A stretch of DNA of 64,000 nucleotides from JAXDMK01 sp963790325 (GCA_963790325.1 CAWBNY010000003.1:558001-622000), one strand, 5' to 3'; positions 8,245 to 17,972 are shown, counted from the stretch's first letter. Program-made: numbers and translations. Notes: generated by a model from the sequence alone, not told the origin.

Positions 8245-10346
8245 GCACCGGCGACGAGACGACCAGGCTCGGCACGCCGCCGCCGGCCGAGGTCGTGAGC
8301 GGCATCCCCATCGGCTGGTACTGGCGTCGGGCCCGGCAGATGTCCGCAGGTGAGCTCTCGGGACGAACGCTCGACCAGCTGCGGCAACTGCGGTGGGCGG
8401 CGTCGCAGGTACGGCCGGGCGAGCCCTTCCCGGTGGCGCCGCCATCCATGCGGGTGCGGCCGATCTGCCTCCCGCCCCGCCTGGCGACGCCCGCCGCTGC
8501 CACCGGCGCGCTGATCGCACTGGCCGAGCACATCGCGGATGGAAAGTGGGAGACTCTGGGGGCCAGAAGGGACGACCTCGCCGCGCCGGACTGGTTCGCC
8601 GATCCCGTGACCGGACGGCGGGCACCCCATGATCGGCTCTGCTTCCGGATCAATCACCGATCCGAGCGTGAGACGGGAAACGTGAAGCAGGTCTGGGAGC
8701 TTTCTCGCCATCACCACCTGACCGTCCTGGCGGCGGCGTGGTACGTCACCGGCGACCCGAGGTACCCGGCAATCATCGAGCGCCACCTGCGGGACTGGTG
8801 GCGCCAAAGCCCATTCCTGTCCGGCGTCCACTGGACCAGCGGGATCGAGCTGGGAATCCGGCTCATCTCCTGGACCTGGGTTCGGCGCCTCCTCGACGGC
8901 TGGACGCGGGTCACCGACCTTTTCGACCACAACGACGACTTCGTCCTCCAGCTCCACTGGCACCAGCGGTACCTGGCCGCCTTCCGAAGTTCGGGTACAT
9001 CCGCCAACAACCACGCGATCGCCGAGGCGGCCGGCCAGCTCGTGGCCAGCTGCGCCTTCCCCTGGTTCGACGAAAGCCGCCGGTGGCGCGAAACGGCCGC
9101 CGACAGGCTCGGCCGAGTGCTCGAGCGCAACACCTTTCCCAGCGGGGTCGACCGGGAGCAGGCGACCGCCTATCACGGCTTCGTGGCCGAGCTCGGGCTC
9201 CTGGCCGCATGCGAGGCAGCGGCCGCCGGCCACCCCCTTGCGGCAGACACCTGGGCCCGACTCCAGCGGATGTTCGACGCCGCCGCAGCCATGGTCGACC
9301 AGGCGCTGCGTCCGCCCCGGCAGGGCGACGGCGACGACGGAACCGCCCTCCTCGTCGATGGTCAACCCCGGAGGAGGGACGGCACGTGGGAGCCGATCCT
9401 CGCCGCGGGGGATGCCGTCATCGGGAGGGCGCCATGGTGGCCGGAGGCTGCCGGAGACGTCCGGTCGGCCCTTCTCGCCGGCCTCGCCGAGGTCGGCAAC
9501 CTGCCCAGGCCGCCGACTGGGGCCCCCCGACCGCAGCGGCGACCGCCGGGCTTCGAAGATGCCGGCCTCACGATCCTGCGCGCTACTGCCAGCCAGTCCA
9601 GACAGGAGATCTGGTGTCGCTGCGACGCCGGTCCTCACGGGTTCCTGGCCATCGCCGCCCATGCCCACGCCGATGCGCTCTCCGTCGAGCTCCGCCATGG
9701 CGGCATCGACGTCCTGGCGGACCCCGGCACCTACTGCTACCACGGCGAGCCCGAGTGGCGTGGCTACTTCCGATCGACCATCGCCCACAACACCCTCGAG
9801 TTGGGCGCCGTCGACCAATCCCGCTCCGGGGGGCCCTTCCTGTGGGATCGGCACGCCGTCGCCCATCGATTGGCCGCCGACCCCCCCGGAGAGACCGACC
9901 GCGATCTGGACGTCATCATCTGGGCTGCCGAGCACTACGGGTACACGGTCCTCGACCCCCCGGCGATCCACCGCCGGGTCGTCCGGCTCGACCGTCACCG
10001 GCGACGGCTCGAGATTGTCGACACCGTGACCAGCACCGGGCCGCACCCCTGCCGCCTCGCATTCCATCTCGGCCCCGAGGTCCGCTCGCTGCTCGACGGC
10101 TGCACGGCATCGCTCGGTTGGACCAGCTGCGACGGTCCGGTGACCGCCACCATGCGGCTACCCGAGCAGCTGCGCTGGACCTGCCACCGGGGTGAGGTGG
10201 GCCCAATTCTCGGCTGGTACTCCCCGGGCTTCGGGCGAAAGGTATCGGCGGTGACGCTCGTCGGCTCGGGCTACTGCGGCTCTGACCTTCCCGGCGCGCA
10301 CGACCTGGTGACGGTGCTTCGGTTCTCGAAGTCAGGCTCCACCTGA
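8241..10346 (+). CDS. Heparinase II/III family polysaccharide lyase
   Basis: Protein of 701 residues. The first ~390 form an alpha-toroid-like domain with SANNHAIAEAAGQLV and QATAYHGFVAELG, which hold conserved Asn/His and Tyr/His positions of alginate/heparinase lyases. The C-terminal Heparinase_II_III domain carries AIAAHAHADALSVELRHGG, LADPGTYCYHG and TIAHNTLELGAVDQS. Such enzymes cleave uronic-acid polymers by beta-elimination; in export clusters they may trim or edit the polymer. No clear signal peptide is seen, so location is uncertain. The start GTG overlaps the previous stop. The frame is open further upstream, but the family N-terminus and the overlap favour this start. Confidence 0.87.
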   Translation: MSTGDETTRLGTPPPAEVVSGIPIGWYWRRARQMSAGELSGRTLDQLRQLRWAASQVRPGEPFPVAPPSMRVRPICLPPRLATPAAATGALIALAEHIADGKWETLGARRDDLAAPDWFADPVTGRRAPHDRLCFRINHRSERETGNVKQVWELSRHHHLTVLAAAWYVTGDPRYPAIIERHLRDWWRQSPFLSGVHWTSGIELGIRLISWTWVRRLLDGWTRVTDLFDHNDDFVLQLHWHQRYLAAFRSSGTSANNHAIAEAAGQLVASCAFPWFDESRRWRETAADRLGRVLERNTFPSGVDREQATAYHGFVAELGLLAACEAAAAGHPLAADTWARLQRMFDAAAAMVDQALRPPRQGDGDDGTALLVDGQPRRRDGTWEPILAAGDAVIGRAPWWPEAAGDVRSALLAGLAEVGNLPRPPTGAPRPQRRPPGFEDAGLTILRATASQSRQEIWCRCDAGPHGFLAIAAHAHADALSVELRHGGIDVLADPGTYCYHGEPEWRGYFRSTIAHNTLELGAVDQSRSGGPFLWDRHAVAHRLAADPPGETDRDLDVIIWAAEHYGYTVLDPPAIHRRVVRLDRHRRRLEIVDTVTSTGPHPCRLAFHLGPEVRSLLDGCTASLGWTSCDGPVTATMRLPEQLRWTCHRGEVGPILGWYSPGFGRKVSAVTLVGSGYCGSDLPGAHDLVTVLRFSKSGST

Positions 10347-10351
10347 CGCGG

Positions 10352-10375
10352 AGCGGCCAGGCACCCCCGGCCGCT
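10352..10375 (+). terminator. Stem-loop after the lyase gene
   Basis: AGCGGCC and GGCCGCT form a perfect 7-base stem with a 10-base loop, six bases after the lyase stop. There is no U-tract, as is common in high-GC actinobacteria. Confidence 0.45.
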
Positions 10376-10682
10376 AGTGGGCTGCGGTCGAGCTAGCCGC
10401 CCATCTGCCCCACGGCGTACGCTGGCGCTCGTTCGGGCTGGCGGCGCGGCGGCGATGAGCACCGGGTGACACCTCGCGAAACGGTCGATAAGCGATCGAC
10501 ATTCCGTGGCTGGTTCGTTCTAGTTGTCGGAAATTCGCGGTTTGCGGCATCGTACGACGCGGTAGACACTGCCGTCCTGATGAGCCAGTTGACCTATTCA
10601 GTTCCGTATCGGGTGGGGCCGATCAATCTAGCTAGCACGTCCAGATTGGACCGTTGCGAGCCGAAGGAAGCCGACCTCCTCC
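10376..10682 (+). other. Intergenic leader before the beta-helix gene
   Basis: About 300 bases with visibly lower G+C than the flanks and no convincing reading frame. It probably holds the promoter and 5' leader of the secreted beta-helix gene; no confident -35/-10 pair was found. Confidence 0.4.
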
Positions 10683-13600
10683 ATGGATTCGACGACAATC
10701 GCCGACGTAGGTCAACGCATTCCCGCGGACCTTCCCGAAGGGCCGGGATCATCACCTGGCCGGATGCAGCGCCCTATCAGCTGGCGCCTGCGGCGCGCAA
10801 TCCTGGCTTCCCTGGCGCTCCTCGCCAGCGGCATGCCGTTGGTGTTTGAGGCCCGCCCCGCCCTCGCCGCAACGGGCCACCCAAGCACCCCTCCTGCGAG
10901 GATCTGTGGTAATGCCGAGATACTGGATGGTCCCGCCACGCCACCTGCGGGATGGATCCGGATCGACCTCGGCCACAACCTGCAGACGGCCACCCAGGCC
11001 TATGGCCCAGGCACCTCGTTCTGGCTGTCCCCTGGCGTCCACACCATCGGCGACGACATGTTCTCCCAGATCACGCCGAAATCCGGTAACAGCTACACGG
11101 GAGCTCCGGGGGCCGTCCTCGACGGTCAGGGAATCAATCGGGCCGCCTTCACCCAGCGCGCAACCGGTGTCTCAATCCGCCACCTGACAATCCGCAACTT
11201 CAACTCCCCGCTCAACGAAGCGGTGGTCAACCACGACTCCGGCGAAAATTGGACGATCGAGCGCAACACCATCACCAACAATGGGGGAGCTGGGGTAATG
11301 CTCGGCACGAACACGTCTGTGCACGCCAACTGCCTCGCCGATAACGGCCAGTACGGCTTCAGCGCCTACACGCCCGGCGGCGGCCACAACGTCGTGCTCG
11401 ACCGCAACGAGATCGCCAGGAACAACACCTCCGATGTTGAGACCACGCACCCGGGCTGCGGCTGCGCCGGGGCCGGAAAGTTCTGGAACACCTCCGGCGC
11501 GGTCGTGACCAACAACTGGGTGCACGACAACCGCGGTCCGGGGCTTTGGGCCGACACCAACAACATCGGATTCCGGATCGAGGGCAACTACATCGAGGGC
11601 AACCATGACGAAGGCATCTTCTACGAGATCAGCTACAACGCCCGGATCGCCAACAACACTCTCAAGCGGAATGCCATCGTCAAGGGATTGACCTTCGCCG
11701 CCCAGGGTCAGAACATGCCCGTCGCCGCCATCTACATCTCCGAGAGCGGTGGTGACGAGCGGGTCAACAGCGGCGTCTTCTCCACCATGGAGATCACCGG
11801 CAACTTTCTCGAAGACAACTGGGGTGGGGTCTCACTCTGGGAGAACTCCGACCGATTCTGTGGCTCACCGGCGAACACCAGCGACGGATTCTGCACGGTA
11901 GGAGGATCCGGCACTTTGGAGGAATGCGTTCCAGGCTCGATCAACGACGACCCCTACCTCTCCGACTGCCGATGGAAGACCCAGAACGTCTCGGTCCATC
12001 ACAACGAATTCCGATTCTCCCGATCCAACGTCGGCTGCACAACCAGCTACTGTGGACAGCAGGCACTTCTTGCAAACTTCGGGACATTCCCGGACTGGTC
12101 TCCTTATCAGGCGCGCGTCGTGCAGCAGGCGATCACCGCCACGCAGAACAATCGTTTCTTCGATAACCTCTACGTTGGGGACTGGCTTTTCACACCCTAC
12201 GAAAGCCGCCCGCAGCCGTTTTCGGAATGGCAGTCGACCTACAGGCTGGACGTGGGCAGTGAGTTCACGCCGTCGCCGGCCGAGACCGCGAGCTCCACCA
12301 CGCCTGCCCCGTCCTCCCCGCCGAGCGCCAACCTCCTCGACGCCGACAGCAGTGGTGCCGAGGGGTCGGTCGGGCAGTGGGCGGGGTGGTTCTCGGCCGA
12401 CGTCTCGTCATCGATTGCCCACGCCCACGGCGGCAGCCGCAGCCTGCGGGTCGACGTCACCGCACCCCATGGGTGGGGTGTCCAGCAGCTGAACTGGCCC
12501 GGCTTCGCCGCCACCGCCGGCTCCAAGTCCATCGGCTTCTGGGGTATGACCACCTCGGGTTCGGGTTTGTCGGCGACCATGCGAGTCCACTGGCGGGACG
12601 AGTCGGGAGCGGTGCTGGGCACCGAGGTGCTCACCCTGGCCCTCGGCGGATCCTGGGCCCGGGCCGGGGCCGACGTGGTGGCGCCAGCCGGCACCACCCG
12701 CGTCGCGGTCGACTTCTCCCACGGATCGGGCGTCGCCGGCACCGCCGTCTTCCTCGACGACGTGGTGGTGGCGAGCGCCTCGCCGGCCGAGACCGCCAGC
12801 TCCACCACGCCTGCCCCGTCCTCCCCGCCGAGCGCCAACCTCCTCGACGCCGACAGCAGTGGTGCCGAGGGGTCGGTCGGGCAGTGGGCGGGGTGGTTCT
12901 CGGCCGACGTCTCGTCATCGATTGCCCACGCCCAAGGCGGCAGCCGCAGCCTGCGGGTCGACGTCACCGCACCCCATGGGTGGGGTGTCCAGCAGCTGAA
13001 CTGGCCCGGCTTCGCCGCCACCGCCGGCTCCAAGTCCATCGGCTTCTGGGGTATGACCACCTCGGGTTCGGGTTTGTCGGCGACCATGCGAGTCCACTGG
13101 CGGGACGAGTCGGGAGCGGTGCTGGGCACCGAGGTGCTCACCCTGGCCCTCGGCGGATCCTGGGCCCGGGCCGGGGCCGACGTGGTGGCGCCAGTCGGCA
13201 CCACCCGCGTCGCGGTCGACTTCTCCCACGGATCGGGCGTCGCCGGCACCGCCGTCTTCCTCGACGACGTGGTGGTGGCGAGCGCCTCGCCGCCCTCCGC
13301 GCCGAGCGCCAACCTCCTCGACGCCGACAGCAGTGGTGCCGAGGGGTCGGTCGGGCAGTGGGCGGGGTGGTTCTCGGCCGACGTCTCGTCATCGATTGCC
13401 CACGCCCACGGCGGCAGCCGCAGCCTGCGGGTCGACGTCACCGCACCCCATGGGTGGGGTGTCCAGCAGCTGAACTGGCCCGGCTTCGCCGCCACCGCCG
13501 GCTCCAAGTCCATCGGCTTCTGGGGTATGACCACCTCGGGTTCGGGTTTGTCGGCGACCATGCGAGTCCACTGGCGGGACGAGTCGGGAGCGGTGCTGGG

Positions 13601-13757
13601 CACCGAGGTGCTCACCCTGGCCCTCGGCGGATCCTGGGCCCGGGCCGGGGCCGACGTGGTGGCGCCAGCCGGCGCCACCCGCGTCGCGGTCGACTTCTCC
13701 CACGGATCGGGCGTCGCCGGCACCGCCGTCTTCCTCGACGACGTGGTGGTGGCGTAG
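10683..13757 (+). CDS. Secreted right-handed beta-helix protein with three C-terminal repeat modules
   Basis: Protein of 1024 residues. A signal peptide (SWRLRRAILASLALLASGMP, cleavage probably after ARPALA) is preceded by a polar extension; ATG 10764 is an alternative start. Residues ~80-510 form a parallel beta-helix with NosD/pectate-lyase-like rungs (RNTITNNGGAGVML, DRNEIARNN, EGNYIEGNHDEGI). A Ser/Thr/Pro linker then leads to three copies of a 149-residue module resembling a carbohydrate-binding jelly roll, containing SLRVDVTAPHGWGVQQLNW and ending in FLDDVVV. It probably binds or processes the exopolysaccharide made by the upstream operon. The helix active site could not be assigned, so the activity is unknown. 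Confidence 0.8.
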   Translation: MDSTTIADVGQRIPADLPEGPGSSPGRMQRPISWRLRRAILASLALLASGMPLVFEARPALAATGHPSTPPARICGNAEILDGPATPPAGWIRIDLGHNLQTATQAYGPGTSFWLSPGVHTIGDDMFSQITPKSGNSYTGAPGAVLDGQGINRAAFTQRATGVSIRHLTIRNFNSPLNEAVVNHDSGENWTIERNTITNNGGAGVMLGTNTSVHANCLADNGQYGFSAYTPGGGHNVVLDRNEIARNNTSDVETTHPGCGCAGAGKFWNTSGAVVTNNWVHDNRGPGLWADTNNIGFRIEGNYIEGNHDEGIFYEISYNARIANNTLKRNAIVKGLTFAAQGQNMPVAAIYISESGGDERVNSGVFSTMEITGNFLEDNWGGVSLWENSDRFCGSPANTSDGFCTVGGSGTLEECVPGSINDDPYLSDCRWKTQNVSVHHNEFRFSRSNVGCTTSYCGQQALLANFGTFPDWSPYQARVVQQAITATQNNRFFDNLYVGDWLFTPYESRPQPFSEWQSTYRLDVGSEFTPSPAETASSTTPAPSSPPSANLLDADSSGAEGSVGQWAGWFSADVSSSIAHAHGGSRSLRVDVTAPHGWGVQQLNWPGFAATAGSKSIGFWGMTTSGSGLSATMRVHWRDESGAVLGTEVLTLALGGSWARAGADVVAPAGTTRVAVDFSHGSGVAGTAVFLDDVVVASASPAETASSTTPAPSSPPSANLLDADSSGAEGSVGQWAGWFSADVSSSIAHAQGGSRSLRVDVTAPHGWGVQQLNWPGFAATAGSKSIGFWGMTTSGSGLSATMRVHWRDESGAVLGTEVLTLALGGSWARAGADVVAPVGTTRVAVDFSHGSGVAGTAVFLDDVVVASASPPSAPSANLLDADSSGAEGSVGQWAGWFSADVSSSIAHAHGGSRSLRVDVTAPHGWGVQQLNWPGFAATAGSKSIGFWGMTTSGSGLSATMRVHWRDESGAVLGTEVLTLALGGSWARAGADVVAPAGATRVAVDFSHGSGVAGTAVFLDDVVVA
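12327..12773 (+). repeat. Module repeat 1 (447 bases)
   Basis: First of three in-frame copies of equal length, almost identical in DNA. It is separated from copy 2 by a 60-base linker encoding a Ser/Thr/Pro-rich segment that itself repeats the linker before copy 1. Confidence 0.95.
12834..13280 (+). repeat. Module repeat 2 (447 bases)
   Basis: Second copy. It differs from copy 1 at only a few positions, such as AHAQGG for AHAHGG and APVGTT for APAGTT. The linker to copy 3 is shorter (27 bases). Confidence 0.95.
13308..13754 (+). repeat. Module repeat 3 (447 bases)
   Basis: Third copy, ending directly at the stop codon. It differs from copy 1 at a few bases, including APAGAT for APAGTT. Confidence 0.95.
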
Positions 13758-14176
13758 CTAACCTCGACGGGCCGGGGGTGACGGTCTTGGGGAGAAGCCG
13801 CCCCGTCCCTCCCCCGCGGTCCCGACCGTGACGCCTTCGGTCCCTGGCGTCTGCCGGTGTATGGCGTCCGCTTTGTAGGAACAGACGCTGTTAGGGGACC
13901 TGGGCTCGCAGTTCGGACGTGCCGCCTCGCTCGTCCTTGTCTCCGCCGACCGTACGGGAACGGAGTAGGCGACACCCTCCGGCTGGTCCTCCGCAGGCCG
14001 GGGCGGTTCTTCGCTGCCGACGGGCGGGCGGGTCGCCGTGAACCGCGCCCGCACCGCGCGCACATCTGCTCGACGCGGCGCTCGACACTCTCGCTGAGGT
14101 CACTGGTGCTCTCATTCCCGCCGCTTCCTCGGTCACGCTGCTGCGGCCGGCGTCCCAGCGGGCGGGTCAAGCCGGC
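13758..14176. other. Gene-poor stretch
   Basis: No supported gene. Several frames are open only because of the base composition. The last 130 bases read in one frame as a plausible but unrecognised C-terminal stretch (LLDAALDTLAEVTGALIP), possibly gene debris. Confidence 0.4.
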
Positions 14177-14463
14177 GTGTACCTTCGACTCGTGCTCGCC
14201 CTGTCGTGGATGGTCCTCTGGCTGTTCATGCTCGTGGTGTTCGCGGTGGTTTTCGGTGTCTACTGCCTCGTCGATCTCCTGCGCGCTCCGAACGTGAAGG
14301 GTCTGCCCAAGCGGCCTGGGTGCTCGTCCTCATCCTCTCGGAGCCGCTCGGCGGAATCGTGTACTTGCTTTTCGTCGCGGTGACCGGCGGTAACTTCCTT
14401 CGCTGGCCTCGCACTGAGAAGGGCTTTTCGTCCGGGGCGTTGGGACGAAGTGCGATCGCGTGA
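14177..14463 (+). pseudogene. Frameshifted PLDc_N-type small membrane protein
   Basis: The first frame gives two hydrophobic stretches and VYCLVDLLRAPNVKGLPK. The family continuation AAWVLVLILSEPLGGIVYLL is found one frame over, starting near 14310, and ends at 14463. Inserting one base at about 14306-14312 restores a protein of about 95 residues with the PLD-nuclease N-terminal (PLDc_N) domain, a short two-helix membrane module with a conserved P-x-G-x-x-Y in the second helix. The break is either a recent inactivating deletion or a sequencing error. The start GTG 14177 is tentative. Confidence 0.6.
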
Positions 14464-14705
14464 TCGCCGCCCTGGCCGGCGAGCTGTGAGATCGGCCGAC
14501 GGTGTCCTTGGAGTGGCCCGGCGATGGCCGGCGATGGCCCAGAGCCGTCGTCGATGAAGGCGAGGTCGAAGCCGCCTGCTCGCCAGGCCCGGCTCCGGTG
14601 GGTCGAGGCTATGCGGGCTCCCCGGTCGACTGACACGTCGACCGGGAGTCGGCGCGAGGAAGGGGGTCGCCCATCCATCGGGGCTGACGAGATCCGTGAT
14701 GGGGA

Positions 14706-15368
14706 TCAGTGGCTCCCGGAACCGGCTCCGCGGCCGCGAGGCGCCGTCAGAGTCGACGCGCCCACTCCGATGGCCAGGCCGAGTCCGATGCCCCCGACGA
14801 CGTCGAGGGGGTTGTGCGCACCGACATAGATTCGCCCGACGCCGTTGAGGACCACGAACGCCCAGGGAACCGCTCGCCAGCGGCCGGGAAGGGCGATGGT
14901 GAGGATGACGGCCATCGCGGTCGTGATGGTGGCGTGCCCGGAGACGAAGCTCAGGCCGGTGGCGTGAACGTCGCCCCGGAGCACGGCCTCGGCCCCGATC
15001 GAGGTCCCGGGCCGCGGGCGCTCCACGAGCGACTTGAGAACCGGCTCCAGCACCAGTTTGGATGACGCGGCCACGACGGCCGCCCACACCGTGCGGTAGT
15101 TCCTCAGAAGAATCCCGAGGGCCGCCGTCACGACGGTGGCCACGACGATGTTCCCTGTCTGCTGGAAGATCCAAAGCGGCGGCTCCAGCCAGTCGGGCAG
15201 GCCGTTGATCCACAGGAAGACAGTGCGTTCGGCCGACGGCACCGTGCCGTCGGCCACCACCAACGAGCAAAGGACCAACACGCCGAGACCCGCCGCTGCC
15301 GCCCACATCCATGCGATCGTCTCCCGCCGTGGCATCGGCTCGTGCGGCCGGGCAAGTGAGGGACTCAC
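14706..15368 (-). CDS. PAP2-family membrane phosphatase
   Basis: Protein of 220 residues with about six membrane segments and a full phosphatidic-acid-phosphatase signature: K112-x6-R119-P120, S143-G144-H145 and R179-x5-H185-x3-D189. H185 is the expected nucleophile. Such enzymes dephosphorylate lipid phosphates or polyprenyl diphosphates at the outer membrane face. The GTG start overlaps the stop of the upstream fusion gene in GTGA, so the two are translationally coupled. It closely resembles the N-terminal domain of that upstream protein (same VERPRP, FVSGH and YVGAH-PLD blocks), suggesting duplication. Confidence 0.88.
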   Translation of the reverse strand: MSPSLARPHEPMPRRETIAWMWAAAAGLGVLVLCSLVVADGTVPSAERTVFLWINGLPDWLEPPLWIFQQTGNIVVATVVTAALGILLRNYRTVWAAVVAASSKLVLEPVLKSLVERPRPGTSIGAEAVLRGDVHATGLSFVSGHATITTAMAVILTIALPGRWRAVPWAFVVLNGVGRIYVGAHNPLDVVGGIGLGLAIGVGASTLTAPRGRGAGSGSH

Positions 15369-17728
15369 CGGCCGATCGTGCCGATCAGAGGTCGGGCCAG
15401 GAGCTGGCCGATCAGGACCCGCACCCATACCTGTATGGCGGCGACCACGAGCGCCGATCCCACCGCCGTCGGGAGGTCCATGCCCACGGTGGCCAGCCCG
15501 AGCACCAGCAGTGCCGGCTCGACTCCCACCACGCCCGGCAGGGCGATGGTGAGCGTGGCCAAGGAGGCGACGATGGCGACCGCCACGACGGCCGCCACGG
15601 CGGGCCCGGGACCGAACGCCGACACAACCGCCACCGTCAACACCAGCTCCGCCACGGCGCCGACCGCGATCCCGGCCAGAAGTGTCGCGGGGCCGAGCCG
15701 CCGCCCTCCCGGAGGGGTGGGCCCCGCCACGTGCCGCCCACGCCCGCCGAGCAGCCACTGGAACACCGATGCGGTCACCGCGATGGCCACCAGCACCGGG
15801 GCATACGGGGCGAGGTGCAGCCGCACCTGCTCCTCCTGTGCCGCGGCAATTCCCGCCCCCAGGGCCAGGCCGTAGATCAGCCACGTCGATCGCCGGACTC
15901 GCGCCAGCCCGTCGAGCATCTCACCCGGTTGAACACCTGCTCTCGATAGGTAATCGACCATCACCCTGCGCCCGGCATCCGTTCCCGCGAGGACAGAGTT
16001 GGCGTGGGCGAGCAGCTGGACGGCTGCCGTCCGGCCGATGGCGAGGCGCCGGCCGAAGGCGGCGACGAGAGGCCAGGCCGCGGCAACGACGGCTACCCCG
16101 GCCGCCAACAGGCCGAGTGCGAGCCGGCGTAGCCCCACCGAGTCGAACGAGTCTGCGACCGCCCCCGCTCCTGCCACCAGAACCAGGGCGGCGCCCACCA
16201 GAGCGCTGCGTGCCACCGCTCCTGCAGCGCGCAAGCCAATCGGTGGTGTCGCAACCAGAGTGTCCGTGGACACCACCCCGATCGCGCGCTCGATGCCCAG
16301 CCGCAGCGCGGCGAGCATGTCAGGGTCGCCCACGATGGCCCGACGCGAGTCGGGGGTGAGGGCAAGGGGCTGAAGCTCGGTGAGGACTCCGGCCATCCGC
16401 TCGGGGCCGATGGAACCGAGTGCCGCCGCGACCGCCCGCTCCGGGCCCACGACGAGGGCAGTGGTGACCACCAGCTCGGCGGCGTCGTTGTCGAGGGCGC
16501 TGCTCGACGCGGAGCTGAGGGCGTGAGCCAGGTCGACGAGCCACGCCCGACCCTGTTCGTCAATGATGACGTTGCCGCGGACCAGGTCGCGGTGGGCAAG
16601 GCGCGCGGCATGCATCCGCTCGAGCTGGTCCCACATGTCGCGGAGCTGGGCACCGCTCACGTCGGCGGCATCGACGCGAGTCAGATCCCGTCCGGGCACA
16701 TGGTCCTGGATGATCCAGATGCGCTCGCCGTCCCGTTCGATCCCCCTCACCGCCGGAACCCGGGCGCCGCTCGATCGTGCGAGCAACGTCATAGCCGCTT
16801 CGCGGTAGGCCTGCGCCGGCCCGTCGGAGATGGCGGCCTCGTCGCGGACATCGCGGAAGGCCACGAACCGGGCGGCACGGTAGATCCAGTCGCGGTCCCT
16901 CGGCTCGGGATCGAGCAGCTTGATGAAGATCCGTCCCCCCGGCGTGACGACGGTGAAGGGAAACGACCCCTTCGCATCGCCGGCCACCCGCTCGACCTCC
17001 ACCGCCGCCGATCCTCCCCGCCTGATGACACGGGCCGCGTCGCTCAGCTCGGGGACGCGGTGGGGTGCCCCGAAGAGCAGATGGGCAGCGGCGCCGACCA
17101 TCCACCCCAGCGCGATGCCACCGACGATGTCGAGGGGTAGGTGGGCCCCGACGTATACCCGGGCGATGCCGACGACCCACGGCAGGATCCACACCGCCCT
17201 CCGCCACCGCCTGGGAAGGTACGGAGCTGCCGCGGCGGCGATCGCAGCCGCCACCGCAGCATGCCCGGACACGAACCCCAGCCCTCCCGGGTCGATCGAT
17301 CGGAAGAGGTCGGGGAAGAACCCGGAGGGGCGAGGCCGCTCGACGACGCTCTTGACGACCCTGGCCGCCAGCCACGCCACCGCGCCTGCGCCGGCGACAT
17401 CGACGGCGGCGCGGAGCCGCCTGCGGTTGAACACCACGACAACGAGGCCGAGGACAGGTGCGGCGACAACGTTGCCGGCCTGCATCAACGGCAACAGCAC
17501 AGGGTCCAACGCCGACGGCAGGTTGTTGATCAGGCGGAAGACGTCGGCTTCGAATCGGCTCAGCTGCTCCCTCTGCACCGCCAGGCAGGCGAGGAGAAAC
17601 ACGGCTGTTCCGACGACGAGTCTGGTTACGTCGCCCGGATGACGGGATGTCCTGGCCAAGGGAATCTCTCGACTCGCGTCCAGTTCCGCCAGCGGTCGGG
17701 CTGGGCGCGGACCGGAGGCGCTGTTCAA
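15365..17728 (-). CDS. PAP2 - kinase-like - LPG-synthase-TM fusion protein A
   Basis: 787 residues in three parts. Residues 35-225 are a PAP2 phosphatase with an intact signature (K126-x6-R133-P134, S154-G155-H156, R190-x5-H196-x3-D200). Residues ~240-470 resemble an aminoglycoside-phosphotransferase/RIO-type kinase: K270, H379-R380-D381, N386 and D399, but DFG reads D-L-A. Residues ~490-787 are a lysylphosphatidylglycerol-synthase/UPF0104-type membrane domain in which the usual TPGG-x-G-x-x-E block is changed to ALPGVVGVE at 729. It is coupled to a second PAP2 gene. The TTG start is uncertain. Its role is unknown, plausibly lipid-phosphate or polyprenyl-carrier handling. Confidence 0.8.
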   Translation of the reverse strand: MNSASGPRPARPLAELDASREIPLARTSRHPGDVTRLVVGTAVFLLACLAVQREQLSRFEADVFRLINNLPSALDPVLLPLMQAGNVVAAPVLGLVVVVFNRRRLRAAVDVAGAGAVAWLAARVVKSVVERPRPSGFFPDLFRSIDPGGLGFVSGHAAVAAAIAAAAAPYLPRRWRRAVWILPWVVGIARVYVGAHLPLDIVGGIALGWMVGAAAHLLFGAPHRVPELSDAARVIRRGGSAAVEVERVAGDAKGSFPFTVVTPGGRIFIKLLDPEPRDRDWIYRAARFVAFRDVRDEAAISDGPAQAYREAAMTLLARSSGARVPAVRGIERDGERIWIIQDHVPGRDLTRVDAADVSGAQLRDMWDQLERMHAARLAHRDLVRGNVIIDEQGRAWLVDLAHALSSASSSALDNDAAELVVTTALVVGPERAVAAALGSIGPERMAGVLTELQPLALTPDSRRAIVGDPDMLAALRLGIERAIGVVSTDTLVATPPIGLRAAGAVARSALVGAALVLVAGAGAVADSFDSVGLRRLALGLLAAGVAVVAAAWPLVAAFGRRLAIGRTAAVQLLAHANSVLAGTDAGRRVMVDYLSRAGVQPGEMLDGLARVRRSTWLIYGLALGAGIAAAQEEQVRLHLAPYAPVLVAIAVTASVFQWLLGGRGRHVAGPTPPGGRRLGPATLLAGIAVGAVAELVLTVAVVSAFGPGPAVAAVVAVAIVASLATLTIALPGVVGVEPALLVLGLATVGMDLPTAVGSALVVAAIQVWVRVLIGQLLARPLIGTIGR

Positions 17729-17972
17729 AACCGACGCTTCGCCGCGGGGCCATATCCCGGTCCATGCGCCGGGGCAGCCCCGAAATGAAGCGCACCGTCG
17801 GCCGGATGAGCCGAGCCCGCCACGCCGGGTGGTGGCGGTCGTCGGCCAGCGGGGGCCCGGGTGGCGCGTCCGAACACGAGGCCTTCGTCGGGAAGGCTGC
17901 TGCGTGCGCGGGTCGCCGTCGCTGCCGTCGTCGGGCGAGATTACCTGTCCCCATACGCCAGACCCTGCGCAA

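Noticed and set aside
10466..10849. Open frame before the beta-helix gene
   Set aside because: Overlaps its signal peptide in another frame and has no recognisable features.
13758..13830. Terminator after the beta-helix gene
   Set aside because: ACGGTC/GACCGT can pair, but the loop is long and the stem only six bases.
13857..14297. Open frame of 146 codons
   Set aside because: Arg/Cys-rich translation without family pattern; overlaps the PLDc_N-type gene in the wrong frame.
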